Source: Azospirillum ramasamyi (GTDB taxonomy: Bacteria > Pseudomonadota > Alphaproteobacteria > Azospirillales > Azospirillaceae). From it: DNA of 64,000 bases. Made by a program: the position numbers and the translations under genes. Below the pieces are notes generated by a model. The model worked only from the letters and a program-made list of their open reading frames with translations. It was not told the DNA's origin and did not search any database. The stretch covers positions 1 to 64,000 of the forward strand of contig NZ_CP029836.1 in assembly GCF_003233655.1 (NCBI RefSeq), read 5' to 3'. Of this stretch, positions 1-8,885 are shown one piece after another. Position 1 is the first letter of the stretch, and each line of letters begins with the position of its first letter.

Positions 1-2
1 TC

Positions 3-1643
3 GTCTTCTACAGCGCCCCGTGGGAGCCGGAGGCGATTGACCAGCTCGTGGGCAGGCTCGACCGGCTGCGGCCCAACGGCCTGTTCAAGGCGGACCGCGG
101 TGAGCACCTCGGCCGGGTGCGGATCTGGAGCCTCAGCCAGGAGGGGACGATTGAGGCCCGGGTCGTGGCGGGGCTTGACGCCATCGGCGTGTTCCGGCGT
201 CCGTTGCCGCCCATGCCCCCCGCCGACGCCGAGGAGATGCGGCGCGGCTTGGAGGCCCTGGCGTTCGGCGTTCCCGGCGGGGCGATGGAAGCGTTCGAGG
301 CGATGGCCAGCCGCTGGGACGGCGAATGGGCTACGTCCCAGCTGCTCCACCTGAACCCCTTCACGCCCGCCGCCGCGCAGGGCGCCTACGACCAGCTCCA
401 GCGCGCGCGGCTTCCGGAGCCGGTCCTGCGGCAGCCGGACCGCGACGCCCCGCTCTCGGCCCGCGCTGAGGACGCCCTGAGGGGCTGGACGAACCTGATG
501 TTGAAGGGGCGCTTCTTCGACCTCGGCAGGCGCAAAGACCACAAGGACGAGAACATCCGCTTCTCAACGCTCTGGTATGTGGACGACCCCGCCGACGCCC
601 CGTTTCCGGTTCCTGAGATGCCGGTACCGGAGCTCCCTGACGACGACCCCGCAATGACACGCCCGAGGCGCGGCAATCTGTGGATGAGCGGACACGTCCC
701 GTTCCTGTACCGCAGGCGCGATCTCGCGCGCCCACCCAGAAACACCGTGAACACGGATGACAGCGAGAAGGGGGGTGGGCGGCTCCTCCGCTTTCTCGAT
801 CACGGCGACGCTCTGCACGACCGGCTCGTCGACGGGTTCATCGAATTCTCCAGGAATGCGCTCGGCGAACCGGCGAAGCCGCAATACCGGGTGGTCCTGT
901 TCCCGCCGGGACACCCGATCCTGCAGTTCCAGGGGGAGCTTCTCCTCGTGTCCGTAGGGTGGCTCGATCCCGGCACGTCGCTCCTCCCGGTCTTCGACCC
1001 CAGGCCACTCGAGGAGATCCTTGGCCAGGCCCGGAGCGACGCGCAGAAGGCGTCGCTGGCGGCCGATATCTCGGCGGCGCAGGACGCTTGGCAGGCCGAC
1101 CAGCGCTGGCTCCGGGAGCATCTGCCCGCGGCGCTCGTCGGCTGCGCCTCCCGCCTCTCCGGTGACCGCTGGGTGCCCGTGGACCGGGAGCTCGCGTGGG
1201 AGGCGCTGAAGCCGTTCGCCGACGACGAGAACGAGGTCTGCGCCAAAAGCTCTTCCGCCGGTGCCCAGACGCCTCATGCTCCTATTAACAAGGGGCTCCT
1301 GGAGAACGTCCGCCGGACGCAGGAGGAATTCGCCGCCCTGTGGTCGGCCCCGCTCGCCGGGCTGGAGCAGGCCGTCTCCCTGAGGCTGCTCCAGGTGGAG
1401 GCCGAATCGGCCGACCGCCGCGCGCTGCGGCAGGCGGAGGTTGAGAGGCGGAGGGCCGAAAAGGCCGGACAGCCCGAGCGGATGTGGGAGGGCCGTGTCG
1501 CTGCCGCCGGGCGGCGCTTGGCGATGGCGGAACGGCTGGAGGCCGTCCGGACCGGATGGCTGCGGCAGGTTCTCGGCCGTGCGCAGAGCCCCCCCAAGCC
1601 GAACTACATGACGCTGCTGATGCGCCCGGCTCCGATGGAGTGA
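3..1643 (+). CDS. SF2/SNF2-like helicase, C-terminal part (5' end outside window)
   Basis: The reading frame is already open at the first bases, so this is the 3' part of a larger gene and about 546 residues are visible. The first 25 residues carry a helicase motif VI signature, W-E-P-E followed by DQLVGRLDR, typical of SNF2/RapA-like superfamily 2 ATPases that translocate on duplex DNA. The rest is a long C-terminal domain without motifs I recognise, ending in an Arg/Glu-rich helical, probably coiled-coil stretch (about residues 420-510). A GTG lies at 48-50, but starting there would split motif VI, so it is not the real start. The gene converges on the DUF3883 gene and belongs with the methyltransferase/McrB/Vsr island. 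Helicase identity is fairly sure; the exact family (DISARM-, Dpd- or BREX-like) cannot be decided without the N-terminal half. Confidence 0.75.
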   Translation, partial: VFYSAPWEPEAIDQLVGRLDRLRPNGLFKADRGEHLGRVRIWSLSQEGTIEARVVAGLDAIGVFRRPLPPMPPADAEEMRRGLEALAFGVPGGAMEAFEAMASRWDGEWATSQLLHLNPFTPAAAQGAYDQLQRARLPEPVLRQPDRDAPLSARAEDALRGWTNLMLKGRFFDLGRRKDHKDENIRFSTLWYVDDPADAPFPVPEMPVPELPDDDPAMTRPRRGNLWMSGHVPFLYRRRDLARPPRNTVNTDDSEKGGGRLLRFLDHGDALHDRLVDGFIEFSRNALGEPAKPQYRVVLFPPGHPILQFQGELLLVSVGWLDPGTSLLPVFDPRPLEEILGQARSDAQKASLAADISAAQDAWQADQRWLREHLPAALVGCASRLSGDRWVPVDRELAWEALKPFADDENEVCAKSSSAGAQTPHAPINKGLLENVRRTQEEFAALWSAPLAGLEQAVSLRLLQVEAESADRRALRQAEVERRRAEKAGQPERMWEGRVAAAGRRLAMAERLEAVRTGWLRQVLGRAQSPPKPNYMTLLMRPAPME

Positions 1644-1715
1644 GGCTTCAGCCTCATCCGCGCGACGAGGCCGGAAGGCCGAGACACCGCCCGGCAGGCG
1701 TCGCCTGCGGTCGGA

Positions 1716-2831
1716 TCAGTCGCCCTCCGCAGGCCACCGTAAGGCGACGGACGGCCCCCAGTACAGCAGTCCGGGATCGATCGCGAACGAGTCGGGACTC
1801 ACGCCGTTGGGAAGCGGCGACGCGGCGATGGAGCGCGCGAGCTCCCGCATGTCCGCCGAGATCCGGAGCACCCCACCCTCGTCGCCGAGTTCGGAGACGC
1901 GGTATACTAGGTACTCCTCCATGCTGCCCGCCGCCTCAAGAACTTCCGCCGCGGACATGTGGAAGGCTTTCCCGTGCCCGCTCCTGGTCGACTTCACGTC
2001 GACCTTCGCCCGTCCGCCGTCCGGACGAACGATCTCGAAGTCCAGGGGCGCGGTGGGTTCGCCGTCCGAGACCCAGGTGAACATGAGCCGTCCCGCCTCC
2101 GCCTCGGCACCGAGGTGGACGTTCACGAGCTCCTCGCCCTCCCGGCCGACCCTCTCCATGGTCTCCCGCGCACTCTTCAGATCAGCCTGGGTCGGCCTCC
2201 TGCCCCTGGTCCTCCGGAGGGTCCACAGCTTCCGGCTGCCGCCCTGGGCGGCCTCCTCGAGGGCCTCCTCGTACTCCTCGTCCACGAGCAGCTCGCTGAG
2301 AGGGCTGGCGGCTGGCAGCCCCGCGCCGGAGAGGAGCCTGCTCAGTTCCCGGCGGGAAACCGCGGCCATGCTTTCCGGGCCCGGCGCCACCAGCGTGCGG
2401 AGGGCGGCCAGCACCGCCTCGTCCTCCGGAACCGCCGCGGCAACAAGGTAGAGCGTCAGCCTTTCCGGCAGCGCATCACCCTCGAAGCGCATCACGGCGA
2501 TGTCGTTCGGCGCGAGATCGCGGTATCGGTCAGGGTCGTCGGCGGGGGAGGGCACGACCTCGCCGTTCAGCCGCCAGTTTTTCTCCTGGATCTTGATCTT
2601 GCGCGTCACGACCAGCCTGTCGGACGCCCTCGGTCCCCGGATATCCAGCGTGAGCCTCGCCTCTCTGTCGGAAGCGCCGATGAGAGCCATCGCGTTCGGG
2701 AAGAACTGCGCCGAGAAGACGCTCTTGTTGATGTTGACGGACTTCTGCCTCGCGACGTTGCGGGCGCGGTACTGTGCCTCGAAGAGCGACAGATCCGTCA
2801 TGGACAGCAGTTTTATGGCGATCTTGTCCAT
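1716..2831 (-). CDS. DUF3883-domain protein, probable defence nuclease-fold protein
   Basis: This is a 371-residue protein. Around residues 265-330 it shows the DUF3883 pattern: a hydrophobic strand, then KVDVKST, then a segment ending in YLVYRVSEL. DUF3883 is a restriction-endonuclease-like fold often attached to, or encoded beside, helicases and methyltransferases in defence islands; the Asp-x-Lys in VDVKST fits the D/E-x-K catalytic core. The N-terminal 250 residues are not recognised. It is convergent with the helicase gene (72 bp apart) and lies 163 bp downstream of the C5-methyltransferase on the same strand, so the two may be co-transcribed. I infer that it supplies cleavage or target sensing for the methyltransferase-linked system. 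Whether it cuts DNA is unknown. Confidence 0.7.
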   Translation of the reverse strand: MDKIAIKLLSMTDLSLFEAQYRARNVARQKSVNINKSVFSAQFFPNAMALIGASDREARLTLDIRGPRASDRLVVTRKIKIQEKNWRLNGEVVPSPADDPDRYRDLAPNDIAVMRFEGDALPERLTLYLVAAAVPEDEAVLAALRTLVAPGPESMAAVSRRELSRLLSGAGLPAASPLSELLVDEEYEEALEEAAQGGSRKLWTLRRTRGRRPTQADLKSARETMERVGREGEELVNVHLGAEAEAGRLMFTWVSDGEPTAPLDFEIVRPDGGRAKVDVKSTRSGHGKAFHMSAAEVLEAAGSMEEYLVYRVSELGDEGGVLRISADMRELARSIAASPLPNGVSPDSFAIDPGLLYWGPSVALRWPAEGD

Positions 2832-2994
2832 GCGGCTCCCCGGCTGCGGCGTCTCCCTGCACCCTGGATAGCAGGGAAGAGTCCGGACGCCAAGCCCAGC
2901 CGCCGGGGCGGCGCCTTCATCCCCGCGGCGTGCACATGGCGCCCTGTCCCGCCGTCCGTACCGTCGCGAGCCTCATGCCCGTGGCGGCCGCACC

Positions 2995-4488
2995 TCACTC
3001 CGCCGCGACGGCCACCACACTGGCGGTCGCCGTCCGGACCGCGGCCAGGATCCGTTCGCCGATCGCCTTCGCCATGAGGGGCGGGACGGCGTTGCCGATC
3101 TGCTTGAGCGCCGGGTTCATGGTTCCGCGGAACACGAAGCCGTCGGGGAACGACTGGAGCCGCGCGGCCTCACGGACGGAGATGGTCCGTGCCTGCGCGC
3201 TGTCGTAGTGGATGTGGCTGTAGCAGTCCTTGCCGAGGTGGGCCAGCAGGGTCCTCGACGGGAAGTCGGCGCGCAGCTTCCACCAGCGGTTCGGAAAGCT
3301 GCCGACCGGATAGGGCGGGACCATGGCCCGCCGCAGCGTCGCGCGCTCGTCTGTGGTGAGCGCACGGCCGATGCGCCGCTCGCGCTTCCGGGCCTCCTTC
3401 TCGAACAGCTCGACCGCGACGCGGTTTGCGGTCGGGTATTCGGCCCCGTTGGGCATGTGGCGGAAGATGTCGGTGTCGCGGGGCAGGTAGCGGATGACGT
3501 GGTCGCAGACGCCCTCGCGGTTCTCGAAGCCGGGCCACTCGCGCATCAGGCGGGCATAGTCGGAGACCGGACGGGACGGGTCGTAGGGCGTGAGCTCGTT
3601 GAAACGCCTCGCACCCCGCTTGAGCTTTCCCTCCAGATGCAGGGTGACTGGGGGCAGGTCGCCGATTGCCTCGGAGGCGGTGACCGCGAACGGCAGGTCC
3701 GGCGACGCCACATCGGGGCCGACATAGCCCTGGCCGAGCAGGTCGATGCCCTTCAGGGCGACCGCCCGGGTTCCCTGATAACCGGGCGGCAGCTCGATGA
3801 AGCGACTCGCCTTCGGAAACTCGATCCGGGCCCCCAGCTCCCGCCGGATCCCAATGAGAAAGACGCGGTCACGCATCTGCGGGACCCCGAAGAAGGCCGT
3901 GTTGACAAGGGTGTAGCGGGCCTCGTAGCCCATGACCGCGAGCGCCTCAGCGACCTCCTGGACCACGTTGTGGCCGCCGAAGTTCATGATGTCCGGGACG
4001 TTCTCCATGAGGATCGCCACCGGCTTCAGCGCGCGGATGTAGGCGAGGTAGCGCAGGTACAGGTTCGCCCGCGGGTCCACCTTGAACGCTTCGGGATGAT
4101 CAGCGACGTCGCGGAGCTTGGCCCGTCCGACCCGCGCGTAGGCTTGGCAGGGCGGTCCACCGACGATCAGGTCGAACGCGTCCTCGGCCGACCCCAGGCC
4201 GTACTCGGCAACGAGCTGCTCTGGCTCCAGCGTCGTGATGTCGCGCGGCTTGGCGTGCAGCCCGCGCACGGATGCCGGGGCGTCGCGGTAGAAGTTCGCC
4301 GCATGCGAGGCGGCTGCGTGCTCGTCGATCTCCAGGGCCGCCGCAATCTCGCAGCCCAGCGCCTGGAATCCGAGGCTGATGCCGCCGCACCCCGCGAACA
4401 GATCGAGGACCCGCGGCTTTCCGCCGCGCGCCAGCCGTTCGGCCTTGCGGCTGATAACCTCCGCATCGCTCCCAGATGTCGTGGGCAT
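2995..4488 (-). CDS. DNA (cytosine-5-)-methyltransferase, Dcm/C5 family
   Basis: This 497-residue C5 methyltransferase would mark host DNA as self by making 5-methylcytosine from S-adenosylmethionine. Family motifs are in order: motif I DLFAGCGG (about residues 29-36), motif IV GGPPCQAYARVGR with catalytic Cys at about 114, motif VI MENVPD, and C-terminal motifs IX-X ending in QIGNAVPP. A variable target-recognition region precedes motif IX. I chose the ATG at 4486-4488 because a GGGGA ribosome-binding stretch sits just upstream; an in-frame GTG twelve codons earlier is possible but has no clear site. It is divergent from the McrB-like gene and shares its upstream region. The neighbouring Vsr gene suggests a T:G repair need caused by deamination of its product. 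Recognition sequence unknown. Confidence 0.93.
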   Translation of the reverse strand: MPTTSGSDAEVISRKAERLARGGKPRVLDLFAGCGGISLGFQALGCEIAAALEIDEHAAASHAANFYRDAPASVRGLHAKPRDITTLEPEQLVAEYGLGSAEDAFDLIVGGPPCQAYARVGRAKLRDVADHPEAFKVDPRANLYLRYLAYIRALKPVAILMENVPDIMNFGGHNVVQEVAEALAVMGYEARYTLVNTAFFGVPQMRDRVFLIGIRRELGARIEFPKASRFIELPPGYQGTRAVALKGIDLLGQGYVGPDVASPDLPFAVTASEAIGDLPPVTLHLEGKLKRGARRFNELTPYDPSRPVSDYARLMREWPGFENREGVCDHVIRYLPRDTDIFRHMPNGAEYPTANRVAVELFEKEARKRERRIGRALTTDERATLRRAMVPPYPVGSFPNRWWKLRADFPSRTLLAHLGKDCYSHIHYDSAQARTISVREAARLQSFPDGFVFRGTMNPALKQIGNAVPPLMAKAIGERILAAVRTATASVVAVAAE

Positions 4489-4640
4489 TATTCCCCGCCG
4501 CGCCAAAATGTAGACAGCGGCCACAGGATAGGCGGGACCGCGCGGATTTTGAACGCTTTTCTCGCGGCTTTGATCCGCTTGACCGGATGGTCCCTTCCGT
4601 GGACCCTGGCGCCCACCGAAAGGGGTGGAGGAGGGGGCGC
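4489..4640. promoter_or_regulatory. Divergent promoter region, methyltransferase / McrB-like gene
   Basis: These 152 bp separate two divergent starts, so promoters in both directions must lie here or overlap the gene ends. A GGAGGAGGG ribosome-binding stretch lies at the right edge before 4641. I could not pick convincing -35/-10 boxes. Confidence 0.4.
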
Positions 4641-6287
4641 ATGCAACTCGCGGATCGGCAGCGGGCGTTCGAGGAAGCCGTGAAGGCCCACTTCGGCGTA
4701 ACGAAGAGGAGCAAGCTCAATCAAGCGTTCGGCGTCTCCAACAGCGCCAAGGTGATCGAAGGCGGCATCCAGCTCGGCGTGCCGAACCTCGACAAGTGGC
4801 CGGACGATGCCGACTGCTTCGTGCTCCTGTGCGTGATCCGCTTTCCGCCCGAGGACGAGGTGTACTTCGCCATCCAGGTGCGCTCCGGCCTCGGCGACAT
4901 GGCGCGCAGGCTTGCCGAGATGCGCCGCCTGGGGGAGGAGGCGAAGGCCAGGGCGGCCGGGACCGAGGCGGACGACGACACCGGGGAGGGCGCGCTCGAA
5001 TATTCCGCCCGGAACAACCTTGTGGTCGCGTACTTGGCCCAGGACGGACGGCTGTACTTCCGCAACAAGGGATTCTGGAACAGCCTGCGGTTCGACCTGT
5101 CGGCGGTGGCCCCCGCCGTCGAGGTCGACTCCGTGGCGGTCGCCGTGTATCCGCCCGGGGCCTCCACCCGGCGCAGCATGCTGGCACGGGAGTTCGTGGG
5201 CTACCTCGCGCGGTTCGTCGGCCACGCCAGAGTGCACGAACTCAGCCCCTGGCCCGACGCGCGCGCCCTCGGGCCACTCATGCGGCGGATGCCCGACACC
5301 ATCGACGTCGCCGTCCTGCGGAGCGCCATCGAGGCGCAGGGCGGATACTACGTCGACGGCCTCGTGGAGCGGTTCCACGAGGGCCTGAATTTCCTGTCGG
5401 GCAAGCATTTCGTGATCCTGTCGGGGCTCTCGGGAACCGGCAAGACGCAGATCGCGATCAAGTACGCGCGGGCGGTCCACGGCATCACCGACCGCGGCGA
5501 GTCCGATCCCCTGCTGTTCGTGTGCCCGGTGCGCCCGGAGTGGACGGACCCCACGGGACTGACCGGCTACCACGACGTCCTGAGCGGCAAGTTCGTGGTG
5601 CCGCGCTTTCTCGAGGCGGTGCTCGTCGCCGTCGCCAACCGGGAGAGCCCGGTCTTCGTGGTCCTCGACGAGATGAACCTCGCGCGCGTCGAGTTCTACC
5701 TCTCCGAAGTGCTGAGCGCGATGGAGAGCGGACTGCCGCTGCGCCTACACCCCAACGGTCTTCCCCTCGAAGGCACGACCGGCGGCGACGTTCCGGCGGA
5801 GGTACCATTCCCGCCGAACCTCTTCCTGGTCGGCACCATCAACGTGGACGAGACGACGAACTCCGTGAGCGACAAGGTCCTCGACCGTGCGGTGGTGATC
5901 GACATGTCGGCCGTGGACCTGATCGGCTTCGTGGACGGTCTCGCCGCCGACCCGTCCCTGGCGGCGTCCGCGGCGGCAATGCGGGATCTGCTCGCCCGTC
6001 TGAACGCCCTGCTGCTGCCCAACGCGTGCGGCTTCGGCTACCGGGTGGCCGAGGAGGCGATCCGCTACCACGCGTTTGCCAGCGTGCGGCTCGGCAGGGC
6101 ATCGGCCGACGTGATCGATGACATGCTGTCCCAGAAGGTCCTGGTGAAGCTGCGCGGCTCGCACGGCCAGCGCCAGATGCTCGACGGGCTGGAGGCGCTG
6201 CTGGCGCCCTACCGGCGGTCGGCCGCCATTGTGCGCAGGATGGCGGCCGAAATGGACGAGCTGGGCAGCTTCCGCTACGCCCGATAG
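4641..6287 (+). CDS. McrB-like AAA+ ATPase/GTPase
   Basis: This 548-residue protein has a C-terminal AAA+ module of the McrB type. Walker A is SGLSGTGKTQ (about 261-270), Walker B reads VFVVLDEMNLARVEFYLSE, and the sensor region is LFLVGTINVDETT. The DEMNLA pattern is characteristic of McrB, the motor of modified-cytosine-dependent McrBC restriction. The N-terminal 240 residues are probably the specificity domain and I do not recognise them. The ATG at 4641 follows a strong Shine-Dalgarno run. The gene is three bases from the DUF2357/nuclease gene, an McrC-like partner, so the two proteins very probably form one complex. Beside a C5-methyltransferase, it must either ignore that enzyme's product or be regulated by it; which one is not visible. 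Confidence 0.88.
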   Translation: MQLADRQRAFEEAVKAHFGVTKRSKLNQAFGVSNSAKVIEGGIQLGVPNLDKWPDDADCFVLLCVIRFPPEDEVYFAIQVRSGLGDMARRLAEMRRLGEEAKARAAGTEADDDTGEGALEYSARNNLVVAYLAQDGRLYFRNKGFWNSLRFDLSAVAPAVEVDSVAVAVYPPGASTRRSMLAREFVGYLARFVGHARVHELSPWPDARALGPLMRRMPDTIDVAVLRSAIEAQGGYYVDGLVERFHEGLNFLSGKHFVILSGLSGTGKTQIAIKYARAVHGITDRGESDPLLFVCPVRPEWTDPTGLTGYHDVLSGKFVVPRFLEAVLVAVANRESPVFVVLDEMNLARVEFYLSEVLSAMESGLPLRLHPNGLPLEGTTGGDVPAEVPFPPNLFLVGTINVDETTNSVSDKVLDRAVVIDMSAVDLIGFVDGLAADPSLAASAAAMRDLLARLNALLLPNACGFGYRVAEEAIRYHAFASVRLGRASADVIDDMLSQKVLVKLRGSHGQRQMLDGLEALLAPYRRSAAIVRRMAAEMDELGSFRYAR

Positions 6288-6290
6288 CCC

Positions 6291-7913
6291 ATGGAGACGC
6301 TGTACCTGAGCCCCGCCGGTGGAAACGGCCCCTACCGCGTCTGGCCGACGCCGGAGCCCATCCCACCCGGCGCCGTGCAGGAGGGGGGCGAGCACCTCAT
6401 CGAACTGCGCGACGCGGACGCGGCGGATGCTGCGGAGCTGTACGTTGAAGGCGTCGCACTGCGCCCGCTGCGCTGCCGCGACGGCCGCGCCGCCCGCTGG
6501 GCATGGTCCCCCGGCTTCAGCGCCGGGGTGGCGGAGGCTGAGCTGCGCCTGCGCGGACGCCGCATCTCCTTCTCGCTCGAGACTGACCCCGCCCTGCGCA
6601 AGCTCACGCGGAGCGACTACGACACCATGGTCGGAGAGGTGATCGGGGACACCCTTGCCCTGCTCGCCGCCGGAGGCCACCGCCGGGGCTTCGCCGCCGG
6701 AACCGGTGGCCGGGTGCCCCCGCTGGTCCGGCTGGAATACCTGCGCTCGAGAGCACACGCCGTCGCCGAGGCCGTAAGGGCCATCGACGCGCGGCCACGG
6801 CGCACCCTGGTGGCCGAAGAGACGGCGGAGCCCTACTGGAAGGCCCGGACCGCCACGGGGAGCGAGATCGTCAGGTCCCTCGCCTCCTCCCGCGCCCTGC
6901 GGGCGGCCGATCCGGCAATGCTTCCCGCCCCGCTGCAGGGGCATCTGCCCGAGTGGATACGGCGCTCGACCAAGCGCTCGAGCCTGGACATCCCGGAGCA
7001 CCGCGACCTGCTGACGAGCCTCCGGCGCTGGACCGGCTGGCTGGGCGCTACGGCCGACCTCCTGGCGGCAGAGAAGAGCGGAGACGAGGAGGCGGGAGAG
7101 CGGCGCCGCGGCTGGGCCGCCAGGCTCCGGGTGTCAGCGCGGCTGCTGGCCGAACTCCCCGGACTGCCGCTGTTCGAGGGCGTGCGCGAGGGAACACCCC
7201 GTCTTGGCGCGACGCCGCTCTTCCGGCACGATCCCGCCTACCGCCGCGTGTTCGTGCTGGCCAGGGAGATGGAGCTCGGGATCGCTCCCGTGTTCGGTGG
7301 CTTCCTCGACCTGCCGCTGGTCCGGACCTACGACATCTACGAGTTGTGGGTCTTCCTGCGCCTCGTCCGGACGGTCGGCGAGGTGCTCGGCACCGCCCCC
7401 GACGTCTCCGCGCTGTTCCGCGGGAGCCGCGACGGGATCGAGCTGGCGACCGGATCGGCCTCGGTGCAGATCGGCAGCGTCGCGGTGGCTTACCAGCTTC
7501 CCTTCCGCGAGTACTGGGACGCCGCCGACGGCCGTGGCTCTATGAGCCGCGAGATGATCCCGGATGTGGTCCTGGCGTCCTCGCGGACGGGCCGGGTCGT
7601 GGCCCTCGACGCCAAGTACAGGGTCGGCAGGGACCTCAACGCGGCGCTCGACTCGGCCCATATGTACAGGGACGCTCTGGTGGCGACGGACGCCGGGGGG
7701 AACCGCACCCCGCTGCTCACGGGTTCATACCTCGTGACCCCCTACGCGGCCTCGCCCGCAGGCAACTGGAAGGAGACGCCGATGCCGGACCGGCTGCTGC
7801 ACCCGGATTACCGCGCCCGGCACGGCTTCGGCGCCTGGACCATGCGGCCCGGCATGTCCGGCGCTGATCTCCGCTCAACGGCCGGGGCGCTGGTGCGGCT
7901 GGTGGAGCCGTGA
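6291..7913 (+). CDS. DUF2357 / PD-(D/E)XK nuclease, McrC-like partner
   Basis: This 540-residue protein fits the DUF2357 group that accompanies McrB-like ATPases. A nuclease core is seen near the C-terminus: Asp at about 425 in MIPDVVLA, then D-A-K at about 440-442 in VVALDAKYR, followed by a helix with MYRDAL. This is the PD-(D/E)XK arrangement also found in McrC. The large N-terminal part is basic and not recognised. The ATG lies three bases after the McrB-like stop, and the next gene (Vsr) begins one base after its own stop, so the three are translationally coupled. Its expected role is cleavage of DNA selected by the McrB-like ring. Confidence 0.8.
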   Translation: METLYLSPAGGNGPYRVWPTPEPIPPGAVQEGGEHLIELRDADAADAAELYVEGVALRPLRCRDGRAARWAWSPGFSAGVAEAELRLRGRRISFSLETDPALRKLTRSDYDTMVGEVIGDTLALLAAGGHRRGFAAGTGGRVPPLVRLEYLRSRAHAVAEAVRAIDARPRRTLVAEETAEPYWKARTATGSEIVRSLASSRALRAADPAMLPAPLQGHLPEWIRRSTKRSSLDIPEHRDLLTSLRRWTGWLGATADLLAAEKSGDEEAGERRRGWAARLRVSARLLAELPGLPLFEGVREGTPRLGATPLFRHDPAYRRVFVLAREMELGIAPVFGGFLDLPLVRTYDIYELWVFLRLVRTVGEVLGTAPDVSALFRGSRDGIELATGSASVQIGSVAVAYQLPFREYWDAADGRGSMSREMIPDVVLASSRTGRVVALDAKYRVGRDLNAALDSAHMYRDALVATDAGGNRTPLLTGSYLVTPYAASPAGNWKETPMPDRLLHPDYRARHGFGAWTMRPGMSGADLRSTAGALVRLVEP

Positions 7914-7914
7914 G

Positions 7915-8391
7915 ATGGCCGACCGCCTGACCCCGGAACAGCGTCGCCTCAACATGTCGCGGATCAGGTGCCGCGACACGAAACCGGAGTTCGCCGTCCG
8001 GCGCGCCCTGCACTCCATGGGATTCCGTTACCGGCTGCACGTCGGCGACCTTCCAGGACGTCCGGATCTGGTGCTGCCGAAATGGCGATGCGTCGTTCAG
8101 GTGCACGGCTGCTTCTGGCACGGTCACGGCTGCGCTCTGTTCCGCTGGCCCGCCACAAGGCAAGAGTTCTGGCGCGAGAAGATCGCGGGCAACGTCCGCC
8201 GCGACCGGCGCAACGAGGCCGAACTCATGGAGCGGGGATGGCGCCTCGTCACGGTGTGGGAGTGCGCGCTGAAGGGGCGCCTGCGCCTTCACGAAGACGA
8301 ATTCCGGGCCGCCCTCGCGGAGTCGGTGCGCTCCGCCCAGTCCCAATGCGAGATCAGTTCCCGCCCGGAGCCGCCGCCCTATGAGGCATGA
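7915..8391 (+). CDS. vsr: Very short patch repair endonuclease Vsr
   Basis: This 158-residue protein has the full Vsr pattern. Catalytic Asp51 lies in LPGRPDLVLP, His64 and His69 follow in VHGCFWHGHGC, and zinc ligands Cys66, His71, Cys73 and Cys117 are all present, at the same numbering I recall for the E. coli enzyme. Vsr nicks 5' of the T in T:G mismatches left when 5-methylcytosine deaminates, so it is expected beside a C5-methyltransferase. Here it is the last gene of the McrB / DUF2357 transcript, starting one base after the preceding stop, and is not next to the methyltransferase. A Vsr fold can also act as a restriction nuclease, so a direct defence role is possible. Confidence 0.95.
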   Translation: MADRLTPEQRRLNMSRIRCRDTKPEFAVRRALHSMGFRYRLHVGDLPGRPDLVLPKWRCVVQVHGCFWHGHGCALFRWPATRQEFWREKIAGNVRRDRRNEAELMERGWRLVTVWECALKGRLRLHEDEFRAALAESVRSAQSQCEISSRPEPPPYEA

Positions 8392-8885
8392 TGATACCGG
8401 AACGGGTGACCGGGACCGCGGGCCGGCAGAACTCCGTGCCTCCTGCTCTCAGGTATTTTTCCCCAGTCTGGACGCAGCAGAAGCACACCGGCTCAACCAC
8501 GGGCAACGGGCCAGAGATGCAGGGAGCATGGCACGTTGCCCTCCGCCCGAAGACCCGCCGAACCTGACACGCGCTTCCTGGCCGATCCCAGGGGCTATCT
8601 GGTGGGTTCAGAGGACGACATCGGCGCACCACAACTGTCCAAGGCTGGGGTGTTCACACCACGAGGAAACCCACGCGGCCGCCCGCACGCAAATATGGCA
8701 TTTCCATTCCGCACATAACGATTGTTGCGTGATCCGATAATTCATAACACACTTATATAGATGATTGAGCGCATGATTTGTGCACAGTGTTTTATATTTT
8801 GAATCGATGCACTTGACCTGACGAGGAGATGGTGCGAGGTTCTTCAACCTTTGCGGAGCAATTCTGAAAAATTCGAGGTTTGAAT
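8392..8885. other. Intergenic region before the six-gene operon
   Basis: No convincing gene is seen in these 494 bp. The first 300 bp are GC-rich; about 8700-8820 is distinctly AT-rich, with TATATT at 8793-8798 and TTGACC at 8813-8818. It is the only substantial non-coding space before the operon and should hold its promoter. A GAGGAG stretch at 8822-8827 is too far from the ATG at 8886 to be its ribosome-binding site. Confidence 0.4.

Noticed and set aside
1959..3077. Long plus-strand frame opposite the DUF3883 gene
   Set aside because: It mirrors the codon pattern of the real minus-strand genes, has no ribosome-binding site and no recognisable domain; such shadows are common in GC-rich DNA.
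3208..4683. Long plus-strand frame opposite the methyltransferase
   Set aside because: The minus-strand frame contains all C5-methyltransferase motifs; the opposite frame has none.
1..8391. Complete DISARM or BREX system
   Set aside because: DUF1998/PLD (DISARM) or PglZ/BrxC (BREX) hallmarks were not seen in the visible part; the helicase is incomplete.
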